The position numbers and the translations under genes were made by a program. This document shows positions 41,742-50,577 of a stretch of 64,000 nucleotides of DNA, piece after piece (the stretch's first letter is position 1; every line of letters starts with the position of its first letter). The notes below the pieces were generated by a model. The model did no database searches. It was not told where the DNA came from and saw only the letters and a program-made list of their open reading frames with translations. The DNA is taken from contig JARGPH010000030.1 of NCBI GenBank assembly GCA_029213065.1, positions 1-64,000 of the forward strand. The letters run 5' to 3'. This DNA is from Verrucomicrobiales bacterium (GTDB taxonomy: Bacteria; Verrucomicrobiota; Verrucomicrobiia; Verrucomicrobiales; DEV007).

Positions 41742-44741
41742 ATGCTTCTATTTTCAACCGACATCGACGGCACTGTCTACGACAGTGATGAATCAGCACA
41801 ACTCTTTGCCACTTTCTGGGAGTCACTACAGGGAGGTCAATCGTCACCTCTCCTCGTCTACAATACAGGGCGCTCAATCGAGGACACCATCGAGCTCATC
41901 AAACGGACCCCGCTCCCTGAGCCGGACTATATCATCGGTGGCGTTGGCACCAAAATTATCGACTTCCGTCACGACGTCGCGATTGATAACTGGGATCTCG
42001 TTTTATCTGAGAACTGGGATTTCGACAAGGTAAGAGAAACCGTTCGCAATCATTGCCCCAGCCTCGAACCGCAACCTGACGAATGCCAAAACCCTCACAA
42101 GTGCAGTTGGTTCTGGCACGACAAATCGGCGGAAGAGATTACCGGGCTGCGGGAAGCTCTCGAAGCAGCGGGACTTGAAACACAGGTCGTCTACTCTTCC
42201 GATCGGGATCTCGACATCCTCCCCAGAAAAGCCAACAAAGGCAACGCGATTGCATGGCTCGCGGGACGCCTTGAGATCCCGCTCGATGAGATCGTGGTCG
42301 CCGGGGACTCCGGAAATGACCTTTCAATGTTTCTCGTCGGAAAATGCAATGGGATCGTCGTTTCCAATGCGGAAGCGGCACTGCTCGATGTCGCGTCAAA
42401 ACGAAACACCTTTGTTTCCAGTCTTCCCTGCGCAGCGGGAGTCGTCGAAGGCATTCAGATTCTCACCTCAAGCACCTCCCCTTCCTCCAACGAGACTCAG
42501 GAGGGCAAAAAACCCCGCGACCTTTACTTCGTTCACATTTCGATTCATGGCCTCATCCGTGGTGACAATCTCGAACTCGGTCGCGATGCCGACACCGGAG
42601 GTCAGTGTAAGTATGTTCTCGAACTGGTCAAAGCCATGGCGGAACATGAGCAGGTCGGTCAGGTCGACCTGTTTACCCGACGGGTCATCGATTCAAAGGT
42701 CAGTCCCGACTATGCCGTGCCCGTCGAGGCACTTGGAAACGGCGCCTTCATCAAACGCATCAAGGCCGGCCCCCGCCGCTACCTGAGAAAAGAAGCGCTC
42801 TGGCGTTATCTCGATAGTTTCATCGATCAGAGCCTCGCGCTCTTTCGCGCCAACGGACGCCTCCCCGACATCATTCACGCCCACTATGCCGACGCAGGCT
42901 ACGTGGGAAGTCGACTCGCCTCACTGCTGGGCTGTCCCTTTGTTTTCACAGGGCACTCCCTCGGTCGCTCCAAGCTCGAACGACTTCTCGAGAACGCCAC
43001 CGACAAAGGCGGCGTGGAACGACGTTATAATCTTTCCGCTCGCATCGAGGCCGAAGAATTGTCTCTCGACACCGCCGTGATGGTTTGCACAAGCACCCAC
43101 CAGGAAGTCGAGAAGCAGTACTCCGTGTATGAGTTCTACGCGCCTGAGAGGATGAAAGTAATTCCTCCCGGTGTCGACGTCTCACGGTTTTCACCACCCG
43201 GAACGGCACCGGTACCCGACGAAGTGGTCGGGAAAATTGAACGCTTCCTCGACGATCCGGATCGTCCTGTCGTCATCTCCATCGCACGGGCGGATGAGAA
43301 GAAAAACCTCGCGTCGCTGGTGCGCGCCTTTGGTGAAAGTGAAACCCTCCGGAACAGAGCCAACCTCATCATTGTCGCCGGAAACCGGGATCGCATTTCG
43401 GATTTGAATCCCGGTGCCCGGAAGGTGTGGACGGAACTCCTCCAGCTCATCGACGACTACGATCTCTATGGGTGCATCTCCATTCCGAAGCATCACGCTC
43501 CCGATGAGATCCCCGCTTTCTACCGCTATGCCGCCTCGAAAGAGGGTATTTTCGTCAACCCCGCCCTGATGGAGCCATTCGGCCTCACCATCATTGAGGC
43601 AGCCGCTTCCGGACTTCCTGTCCTCGCGACAAATGACGGGGGGCCCCGCGACATTCTCGGAAACTGTGAAAACGGGGAGCTGATCGATCCCGTCGACGTT
43701 CCCGCCCTCACTGAAAAGCTGGAACGGGCAGTCGGAGATTCAGATCTCTGGAAGCAGTGGTCGGAAGCCGGGCTCAAAGGAGTCAACCAACACTACACCT
43801 GGAAAGGTCACGTCGATCGCTACCTCGAAGAGGCCTCCGATCTCCTTGTCGATATTTCACAGCCGAACCTGATCACCGAAAAAATCAGAACATCGCTTCC
43901 GCTGAAAGACCGGATCATGTTCTGCGGCCTTGAGAACGAACTGCTCGATGGCGACGAAGCCGCCATTGCCCGCATTCGTGAACTCACCAACGCGAACCAA
44001 CCCACTCTCGGATTCGGTATCGTCACCGGTCGCAGCATCGAGATGGCGCGGGAACTGGTTGAAAAACACGGTCTCCCCGAACCCGACGTCTATGTCACTC
44101 AACTCGGAGCGGAAATCCATTACGGCAAGCGTCTCATTGTAGACGAGCCCTGGGAGAAACATCTCGCTCACCGGTGGGAGCCGGAAGCGATTATGAAAGC
44201 GCTCGAGTCGGTCGACGGTCTTGCGATCCAACCCGAGACAGGACGGCAACACCAATTTAAGATCTCATACGACTACGTAAAAGGAGTCGCCCCGCGGAGA
44301 AAGGAGATTCAGAAACTCCTCAGAGAGAACAACCTGCCGGTGAAAGTGATTCTTTCCGAAGGACATCTCCTCGATGTCATCCCCCTGCGCTCCGGAAAAG
44401 GACAGGCGATTCGCTACATCACAATGCGCTGGGGAATCCCCGCTGACCGCGTCCTTTTCTACGCCCGCCGCGGAAGTGATTACGAAGCTCTCTCCGGACA
44501 GTTTTTAGGCGTGTTAGGATCAGATCACTGCCTCGAATTAAAATCGACCACGAGCCTGCCGCGCGTGTATCTGGCGCAATCCCCGAATTTCATGGGACTG
44601 CTCGAAGGAATCGAGGCATATCATTTTGACGGGGACATCCAAATCCCTGAAAGTGCCCGCGGCCTGCAGGCTGAAACATCAGAGAATCAAGAAGCGGTCC
44701 TGTCACCTGACATGGTCGTCCACAACAACGACGAAGAATAA
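41742..44741 (+). CDS. Sucrose-phosphate synthase flanked by two HAD domains (SPP-SPS-SPP-like)
   Basis: 999 residues. HAD-1 (about 1-250) is a sucrose-phosphate-phosphatase-like domain with intact nucleophile motif D7-I-D9-G-T and C-terminal GDSGND (about 189-194). The GT-B glycosyltransferase (about 260-710) has the SPS-type start VHISIHGLIRGDNLELGRDA and DTGGQCKYV, and the donor-site EPFGLTIIEAAASGLPV near 610. HAD-2 (about 725-985) resembles HAD-1 but its first motif is FCGLENELL and its last is YARRGSD, so the catalytic aspartates are lost. It should make sucrose-6-phosphate from UDP-glucose and fructose-6-phosphate and dephosphorylate it in one chain. HAD-2 matches the inactive C-terminal domain seen in cyanobacterial and plant SPS. 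Confidence 0.9.
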   Translation: MLLFSTDIDGTVYDSDESAQLFATFWESLQGGQSSPLLVYNTGRSIEDTIELIKRTPLPEPDYIIGGVGTKIIDFRHDVAIDNWDLVLSENWDFDKVRETVRNHCPSLEPQPDECQNPHKCSWFWHDKSAEEITGLREALEAAGLETQVVYSSDRDLDILPRKANKGNAIAWLAGRLEIPLDEIVVAGDSGNDLSMFLVGKCNGIVVSNAEAALLDVASKRNTFVSSLPCAAGVVEGIQILTSSTSPSSNETQEGKKPRDLYFVHISIHGLIRGDNLELGRDADTGGQCKYVLELVKAMAEHEQVGQVDLFTRRVIDSKVSPDYAVPVEALGNGAFIKRIKAGPRRYLRKEALWRYLDSFIDQSLALFRANGRLPDIIHAHYADAGYVGSRLASLLGCPFVFTGHSLGRSKLERLLENATDKGGVERRYNLSARIEAEELSLDTAVMVCTSTHQEVEKQYSVYEFYAPERMKVIPPGVDVSRFSPPGTAPVPDEVVGKIERFLDDPDRPVVISIARADEKKNLASLVRAFGESETLRNRANLIIVAGNRDRISDLNPGARKVWTELLQLIDDYDLYGCISIPKHHAPDEIPAFYRYAASKEGIFVNPALMEPFGLTIIEAAASGLPVLATNDGGPRDILGNCENGELIDPVDVPALTEKLERAVGDSDLWKQWSEAGLKGVNQHYTWKGHVDRYLEEASDLLVDISQPNLITEKIRTSLPLKDRIMFCGLENELLDGDEAAIARIRELTNANQPTLGFGIVTGRSIEMARELVEKHGLPEPDVYVTQLGAEIHYGKRLIVDEPWEKHLAHRWEPEAIMKALESVDGLAIQPETGRQHQFKISYDYVKGVAPRRKEIQKLLRENNLPVKVILSEGHLLDVIPLRSGKGQAIRYITMRWGIPADRVLFYARRGSDYEALSGQFLGVLGSDHCLELKSTTSLPRVYLAQSPNFMGLLEGIEAYHFDGDIQIPESARGLQAETSENQEAVLSPDMVVHNNDEE

Positions 44742-44745
44742 CGAG

Positions 44746-45654
44746 ATGACTGAACCCGAAGGACCACCACCTCTACTCGCCGGGATCGAAGCCGGTGGAA
44801 CGAAATACGTTTGCGCCGTCGGAACCAATCCGGCTGAGCCACTCCTTGAAACCCGGTTTCCCACCGGCAACCCGGTGGAAACGATTGCACAGGCGGTGAC
44901 GTTTTTTAAAGAAGCGGCTGAATCTTATGGCCCGATCAGAGCGATGGGAATTGGAACCTTCGGGCCCGCGGATATCGATCCCCGATCCCCCGGTTACGGA
45001 ACGATCCTGACAACCCCGAAACAGGGATGGTCGGGATTCAATGTCGTTAACGCGATTCGAGACGGTATCAACGAGCCCATCCCGATCGCCTTCGAAACGG
45101 ACGTCAACGCGGCTTTATTCGGTGAAGCGGAGTTCGGAGCAGCGCGCCATCACCGCAACATCGCCTACATCACGATCGGAACCGGAATCGGCGGTGCCTT
45201 TCTCCACGACGGACAAATCATTCACGGCCGGATGCATCCCGAAATCGGTCACCTCATCGTGCCTGACCTCGATAAAGATTTCGGAAAAGATACCAACGTT
45301 TGTCCCTTCCACGCCTCCTGTCTCGAAGGCCGCGCCGCCGGTCCCGCGATCGAAGCAAGATGGGGAACTCCCGGAAGCGAACTCCCCGACGACCATCCCG
45401 CCTGGGAGCTTCAGGCCAAGTATCTCGCAATTGGATGCATTAACCTGACTGCGACCTGGTCTCCCGATATCATCATACTCGGTGGCGGCGTTTCTCAGAA
45501 ATCAGGTCTCCTCGACCGGGTCAGAGCGGAGTTCGAAGCGCTCTCCGGAAATTACTGGGCACTCCCCCCTCTTGATCTCTACCTGCAGACGCCGGCCCTT
45601 GATCAGCTCGCCGGAATCGTGGGATCGCTCTCACTGGCACAGCGATTGCTTTAA
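44746..45654 (+). CDS. ROK-family fructokinase
   Basis: 302 residues, starting 4 nt after the SPS gene stop. ATP-binding GIEAGGTKYVCAVG at the N-terminus (about 9-22), catalytic ETDVNAALFGEAEFGA near 108, the ROK signature YITIGTGIGGAFLHDG, and zinc-site residues H...C-P-F-H-A-S-C-L-E-G near 180-190. The GIEAGGTK start is typical of ScrK-type ROK fructokinases, which phosphorylate D-fructose to fructose-6-phosphate. That fits exactly the job of recycling fructose released by the amylosucrase encoded next. Glucokinase or mannokinase activity cannot be excluded from sequence alone. Confidence 0.9.
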   Translation: MTEPEGPPPLLAGIEAGGTKYVCAVGTNPAEPLLETRFPTGNPVETIAQAVTFFKEAAESYGPIRAMGIGTFGPADIDPRSPGYGTILTTPKQGWSGFNVVNAIRDGINEPIPIAFETDVNAALFGEAEFGAARHHRNIAYITIGTGIGGAFLHDGQIIHGRMHPEIGHLIVPDLDKDFGKDTNVCPFHASCLEGRAAGPAIEARWGTPGSELPDDHPAWELQAKYLAIGCINLTATWSPDIIILGGGVSQKSGLLDRVRAEFEALSGNYWALPPLDLYLQTPALDQLAGIVGSLSLAQRLL

Positions 45655-45662
45655 AGCACCCC

Positions 45663-47639
45663 GTGTCGACTCTTGCCTCTATCCCTTTAACCCGAATGGT
45701 AATTTCCAACAAACAGTGTGACGTCACACTTAGACGGATGCAGGCGCATCTGGAAAAGCGCTATCCTCAGGCCATCGATCTGCCCGAATGGGAAGGATTT
45801 GCGATACGGCTCAAGGAGACCTTTCCCACGCTGCTCAACGAGTTACTGACGATTTACGGACATCACTTTGATTTTTACTATCACCTCGAACGCCTCCTTG
45901 AAACGATGGCGGACGCCTGGTTGGAAAGGACGCCTGAGTGGAAAAGTATCGACGTGATGCGCGAGGCCGATCCTTCGTGGTATCAATCCGGACATCTCAT
46001 CGGGGCGATGGCCTACGTCGATCTTTTCGCGGATGACCTTCTGAATCTGCAGGCAAAGATCCCCTATCTGAAAGAACTGGGGGTCACGTATCTGCACCTC
46101 ATGCCCATTTACAAAAGCCCCGAGGGAGACGACGACGGTGGCTATGCGGTCAGCAGCTACCGCGAAGTCGACCCGAAACTGGGCACGATTGAGGACCTTC
46201 GCAACACCGCCGCCGAGTTTCGCTCCCAGGGAATCAGCATTGTCCTCGATTTCGTTTTCAATCACACTTCGGACGAACACGAATGGGCAAAGAAAGCCCG
46301 TGAAGGGGATGAAACCTACCAGGGCTATTACCTGATGTTCGACTCCCGGGATGAGGCACTCGAATACGAAGTGAACCTGCGATCCATTTTCCCCGACGAA
46401 CGCCCCGGTTCATTCACCTACATGAACCGACTCAAAAAGTGGGTTTGGACGACATTCCACACCTACCAGTGGGATCTCAATTACCGCAACCCGGAGGTCT
46501 TCAATGCCATGGCCGAGGAAATGTTGTTTCTCGCCAACGTAGGTGTCGAGGTACTGCGCATGGACGCGGTGCCGTTCGTCTGGAAACAGAAAGGCACCAA
46601 CTGCGAGAATCTGCCGGAAGCGCACACTTTGATTCGCGCCTTCAACGCCATCGCCCGGATTGTCGCACCGAGCATGGTCTTCAAGTCAGAGGCGATTGTC
46701 GCTCCCGACGAGATTCAAAAATACATGGGAACCGACGAATGTCAGATTTCCTACAACCCGCTCATGATGGCTCTCCTCTGGGAAAGCCTCGCAACGCGCA
46801 GCGCGAAACTGCTTCGCCACTCGCTTGCGAAACGCTTCGCCGTGCCGGAAGGATGTGCCTGGGTCAACTACGTTCGTTCCCACGACGACATCGGCTGGGG
46901 ATTTGACAACCACGACGCGCTTGACGTCGGGATTGATCCCCATGGCCACCGGAAATTTCTCACCGACTTTTACGTCGGGCGACACGAGTCCAGCTTTGCG
47001 AGAGGCGAACTGTTTCAGGAGGATCCCACGACCGGGGATGCCCGGGTCTGCGGAACCACCGCTTCGCTTTGCGGACTTGAAAAAGCCCTCGCGGAAAATG
47101 ATCCCGAAGAAATCGAGCTGGCGGTTCGCCGCATTCTCCTGATCCATGGCGTCACTTTCACGATTGGTGGAATTCCCCTGATCTATCTGGGCGAGGAAAT
47201 CGGAATGCTGAACGATCACAGTTACCGCGAAGACCTCGACAAAGAAGGTGATGCACGTTGGCTTCACCGGACCCCGTTTGACTGGAAAAAAGCCGAGGAA
47301 CGCACCGAAGATGACACCCTCGAGAAAACGCTCCACACCGGATTTTTGAAGCTTGTCCAAATGCGATTGAACAATGCCGCCCTCGCTCGCGGCGAAACTG
47401 AAATCGTCGACCCGGGCAACGAACACGTCCTCGGCTACTTCAGAACCACGAGCGAACAGAGCATCCTCTGCCTCGCCAATTTCAGCGACCAACCTCAGGT
47501 CGTGCCCGCCCCGCGTCTTCGTCAACTCGGACTGAAAAAGGTCCTCGTCGACATCATCGCCGGGCAAACCATCGTTGCCGCGAAGCAACTCGAGATGGAG
47601 CCGCTGCAGTTCATGGTCCTGCTTCGCCAAGGCGGGTAA
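45663..47639 (+). CDS. ams: Amylosucrase (GH13)
   Basis: 658 residues from the GTG at 45663 (the ATG at 45696 is an alternative), close to the 630-640 of Neisseria amylosucrase. The helical N-domain precedes a (beta/alpha)8 barrel with HLMPIYKSPEGDDDGGYAV, the nucleophile Asp in VLRMDAVPF (about 301), acid/base Glu in VFKSEAIVAP (about 342) and the transition-state Asp in VRSHDDIGWGF (about 409). The enzyme transfers glucose from sucrose to alpha-1,4-glucan, releasing fructose. It lies 8 nt after the fructokinase gene. The order SPS/SPP, fructokinase, amylosucrase is the sucrose cluster known in methanotrophs (sps-spp-fruK-ams), here with sps and spp fused. Confidence 0.93.
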   Translation: MSTLASIPLTRMVISNKQCDVTLRRMQAHLEKRYPQAIDLPEWEGFAIRLKETFPTLLNELLTIYGHHFDFYYHLERLLETMADAWLERTPEWKSIDVMREADPSWYQSGHLIGAMAYVDLFADDLLNLQAKIPYLKELGVTYLHLMPIYKSPEGDDDGGYAVSSYREVDPKLGTIEDLRNTAAEFRSQGISIVLDFVFNHTSDEHEWAKKAREGDETYQGYYLMFDSRDEALEYEVNLRSIFPDERPGSFTYMNRLKKWVWTTFHTYQWDLNYRNPEVFNAMAEEMLFLANVGVEVLRMDAVPFVWKQKGTNCENLPEAHTLIRAFNAIARIVAPSMVFKSEAIVAPDEIQKYMGTDECQISYNPLMMALLWESLATRSAKLLRHSLAKRFAVPEGCAWVNYVRSHDDIGWGFDNHDALDVGIDPHGHRKFLTDFYVGRHESSFARGELFQEDPTTGDARVCGTTASLCGLEKALAENDPEEIELAVRRILLIHGVTFTIGGIPLIYLGEEIGMLNDHSYREDLDKEGDARWLHRTPFDWKKAEERTEDDTLEKTLHTGFLKLVQMRLNNAALARGETEIVDPGNEHVLGYFRTTSEQSILCLANFSDQPQVVPAPRLRQLGLKKVLVDIIAGQTIVAAKQLEMEPLQFMVLLRQGG

Positions 47640-47660
47640 GAAACGCTATCTGATCAGCAT

Positions 47661-48404
47661 TCAGCGATACTCTTTCCGGTAGTGGAGCGGAGTCATCCCC
47701 ATGTGCTTGCGAAACTGCCGTGAAAACGCGGCCTGATCGTAGAAACCCAGATCAGTCGCAATCTGAGCGATCGGCTTGCGGGACCGACGCAGTTCATCGC
47801 AAGCTGCGTGCACTCGCATTTTGATGATGTATTGCTGCGGCGGAGTCTTGAGATGCTCCTTAAACTTCCGTTCAAACTGGCGTATCGAAATACCGCACAT
47901 ATCCTCCAGCTTCGGAATGGGAACATCACGGTAGAAATTCGCCCCGATGTAATTCAAGGCCGGTGAAAGATCCGATTCTGCGGGGAGAAGATCCCGCTGC
48001 TTGTCGTAGTCCTGAATCGTCCCCATCACACCGATGACGTTCCCGGATCTGGATTTCACGGGAATCTTATTAGTCAAAAACCAGGCAGGAATCCCCTGTC
48101 GACTGATGAAAAGCTCGAGTATTTCCAGCAAGGGCTCCCCCCTGCGGACCACTTCGAGGTCATCCTTTCTGAATTTTTCAGCAAGACTGCGGGGCAGCAG
48201 ATCAAAGTCCGTCACCCCCCAGAATTTCTCCTCGTTCTCATAGCCGTAGAGGTCCAGCAACCCGCGATTCGCCACGAGAAGGCGGCCTTCGAGGTCTTTG
48301 GCAAAAAACAATACCCCCGGCAAATGGTCAAAAAGGAGCTGAAACGAACTTCCCGGTGAAGCCGTTTCCAAAAATTCTCTTCTCAATTCACTACCCGATT
48401 TCAT
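47661..48404 (-). CDS. PAS-domain AraC-family transcriptional regulator
   Basis: 247 residues from the ATG at 48404 (an upstream in-frame start at 48527 would add 41 residues and is not supported). A PAS sensor domain (about 20-135: FQLLFDHLPGVLFFAKDLEG, IPAWFLTNKIPVKSRSG, VIGVMGTIQDYDKQRD) precedes an AraC/XylS DNA-binding domain with two helix-turn-helices (about 150-247: IPKLEDMCGISIRQFERKFK, IAQIATDLGFYDQAAFSRQF). It is convergent with amylosucrase, 21 nt apart, so local regulation of the sucrose operon is possible but unproven. The PAS ligand is unknown. Confidence 0.9.
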   Translation of the reverse strand: MKSGSELRREFLETASPGSSFQLLFDHLPGVLFFAKDLEGRLLVANRGLLDLYGYENEEKFWGVTDFDLLPRSLAEKFRKDDLEVVRRGEPLLEILELFISRQGIPAWFLTNKIPVKSRSGNVIGVMGTIQDYDKQRDLLPAESDLSPALNYIGANFYRDVPIPKLEDMCGISIRQFERKFKEHLKTPPQQYIIKMRVHAACDELRRSRKPIAQIATDLGFYDQAAFSRQFRKHMGMTPLHYRKEYR

Positions 48405-48501
48405 TTGCAAGATTCCTACGTTGGACAACGTATCTGAAGAACCGCTCAATTTTGCTTGAGCGCTAGAAAATCCGGAAATGCGAACTAAACTGTGAATTAT
48501 C

Positions 48502-49419
48502 ATGAGTGAAGAATACGATCCCGACAAAACTCTCGAAGAATTTGGCTACAAACCACAGAGCAAGGGCAAAACGATTGTCATCGTCCTGCTTCTCGTTCTC
48601 CTCGCCGCAGCAGGAGGAGCCATTTATTACGTCGGAAATCTCTGGAGCGGCGAGCAGTCGAAAGTGCTCGGGCTCGAGCAGCAGATGAAGACCGTGACCG
48701 TCCGTATCAGCGAACTGGAGAACAAAAATGCGGAACTTTCATCCCTTCTCGCCGACAAACAGGCTGAGACTGAGCGCATGCGCGAAGAGTGGACCACTCA
48801 AGTGGAAACCCTCAAAACGCAGCACAAAGACCAACTTCAGCGCACCTACGCGCAGATGAATGAAGTGGTTTACGACAGCCGTAAAACCCTCGCCTACATC
48901 GGCGATATCGAGACACGTCTCCGTGACGGTCAGAATATCGACGCCACCGAAGCGGCAAAGCTGAGCAGTGTCATCAACGGCCTCGCCTTTCTCCACGAGC
49001 AATACAAAAAGCCGATGGGCGAATTCCGTGAGCTGGACAGCTACTTCTCCGGACAGCTCGCGTCGATTCCCTCGACTGCGGTCGACCCGATCGATTCGAC
49101 ACCGCTCGCGAAGCGGATCTTCAAGAACAAGCAGTTCAAAGAAGAGCGCGCTGAATACTACCAAAATCAGGGAAAACGCTCCGCTCTCACTGAAGCGAGA
49201 GGCCGCGTTGCCTCCGCCTACCGCAGTGCCCAGCAGCAAATGCAAAGCCTCTCACTCGACATCAACACCTACCTCAGCCAACTCGACAAGATCGTCGAAA
49301 GCAATGAGCGGGGCGCCGCTGATGTTGACGAGTTTTTCAACAAGTCGAAGGAGATCCTCAAGATTCATGACAAGATCATGAGCATCAATCCTCCCAAGCC
49401 CGACCTCGTAAAGCCGTAA
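48502..49419 (+). CDS. Membrane-anchored coiled-coil protein, unknown function
   Basis: 305 residues. A short N-terminus holds the DPDKTLEEFGYKPQS motif, then one transmembrane helix (about 24-45: TIVIVLLLVLLAAAGGAIYY) and a long periplasmic coiled coil (about 55-110: LEQQMKTVTVRISELENKNA). The C-terminal two thirds is helical and acidic, with segments AYIGDIETRLRDGQNIDATE and ARGRVASAYRSAQQQMQSLS. It has no known catalytic motif. It is divergent from the AraC gene and convergent with the cysteine desulfurase gene, so it is a single unit. A scaffold or sensor role is conceivable. Confidence 0.7.
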   Translation: MSEEYDPDKTLEEFGYKPQSKGKTIVIVLLLVLLAAAGGAIYYVGNLWSGEQSKVLGLEQQMKTVTVRISELENKNAELSSLLADKQAETERMREEWTTQVETLKTQHKDQLQRTYAQMNEVVYDSRKTLAYIGDIETRLRDGQNIDATEAAKLSSVINGLAFLHEQYKKPMGEFRELDSYFSGQLASIPSTAVDPIDSTPLAKRIFKNKQFKEERAEYYQNQGKRSALTEARGRVASAYRSAQQQMQSLSLDINTYLSQLDKIVESNERGAADVDEFFNKSKEILKIHDKIMSINPPKPDLVKP

Positions 49420-49434
49420 GACTGCAAGGCCTCT

Positions 49435-50565
49435 TTACTCAAGCTCTACCGCAACAGCAGCGAGAGCATCGGAGAGCGCGAGCCAGTCTTCAGCAGTGGT
49501 TTCCCAGCCACAGCTAACCCGAAGCACTCGCGACATCTCCTCAAAATCGAGTCCCATCGCCGCCATGACGCGCGATGGATTCCCCTGCCCCGCACTGCAG
49601 GCGGAGCCCGTCGAGACGCAAAAGCCCCGCTGACTGAGACGGGTGAGCCACTTCAAATTCTTCGAATGCGGGAGAACCAGCATTGACGTGTTCCAAAGCC
49701 GCCGTGATTCTTTCCCCGGAATCCGGCAGCCGAGTTCCGATTCGACCCGCGCTTCAAAAAGATCCCGGCCCATGCTGTCGGACTTGAGAGTCGTCTCGCG
49801 CTCCTTCAATGCCGTCACCATCGCGGCAATCGCAGGAAGATTCTCGGTTCCCGCTCGCCGGCCCTCCTCCTGAGGCCCACCGGTGAGCCCGTGAAAGCGA
49901 CCTCCATCCAGCTCATCCTCCGGAAGAACGAGAAATCCCACCCCCTTGCCGCCGCCGAACTTGTGTCCACTTCCGGTGACGTAGCCGCAGTCGGCAATCG
50001 TCCCGCACGGGAGCTTTCCAAACCATTGCGCCGCATCGGTATGCAGAGTCACACCGGATTCACGACACAAGCGCGAAATTTCCTCCCAAGGCTGAATGAT
50101 TCCCGTCTCATTATTCGCCGCCATCACCGAGACCACTTTGACCTCGCCACTCTTGAGCCCGCCCTCCAATTGATCTAACAAAACAACACCTGACACCGGG
50201 TCGACAGAAAGTTCACGCACCCGGCTCTCCCCGAAATACTTCGCAACAGGAGCGACAACGCAGGGATGCTCAATCGCTGAAACCACAATCGCCCCGTCAT
50301 GACTCGACGCGAGATACTCCACCACCGCATTGTTGGCCTCCGTCGCGCCTGACATGAAGATAATCCGCTCCGGATCGTCAACCGCGAGTTCATCTGCAAG
50401 CTCCTCGCGATAGTGCTCAAGCAGGTGCTTCACCTCCCCCGCTTCCCGATACAGGCTCGAAGGATTCTGCCAATGCTTATCGGCCATCTCCGCCAGGACA
50501 ACCTTTGCCGCAGGCAGCATCGGAGTCGTCGCATTGAAATCAAAATATCCGGACAAGTCGCTCAT
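49435..50565 (-). CDS. Cysteine desulfurase (NifS/IscS family)
   Basis: 376 residues, the usual length for NifS/IscS. PLP-enzyme blocks: YFDFNATTPMLPAAKVVLAE at the N-terminus, SGATEANNAVVEYLASSH, VMAANNETGIIQPWEEISRL, the PLP Lys in GSGHKFGGGKG (about 195-205) and the catalytic loop CVSTGSACSAGQGNPSRVM (Cys near 322). The enzyme converts cysteine to alanine and hands the sulfur to Fe-S clusters or tRNA thiolation, the partner of the MnmA encoded at the left edge. It could also supply selenium for selenoproteins in bacteria that use Sec. The cls gene on the same strand ends 12 nt upstream of its start. Confidence 0.92.
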   Translation of the reverse strand: MSDLSGYFDFNATTPMLPAAKVVLAEMADKHWQNPSSLYREAGEVKHLLEHYREELADELAVDDPERIIFMSGATEANNAVVEYLASSHDGAIVVSAIEHPCVVAPVAKYFGESRVRELSVDPVSGVVLLDQLEGGLKSGEVKVVSVMAANNETGIIQPWEEISRLCRESGVTLHTDAAQWFGKLPCGTIADCGYVTGSGHKFGGGKGVGFLVLPEDELDGGRFHGLTGGPQEEGRRAGTENLPAIAAMVTALKERETTLKSDSMGRDLFEARVESELGCRIPGKESRRLWNTSMLVLPHSKNLKWLTRLSQRGFCVSTGSACSAGQGNPSRVMAAMGLDFEEMSRVLRVSCGWETTAEDWLALSDALAAVAVELE

Positions 50566-50577
50566 TTTCCCTCTTCC

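Noticed and set aside
46686-47630. 314-codon open frame antisense to amylosucrase
   Set aside because: Shadow of a well-identified GH13 gene; no domain-like sequence.
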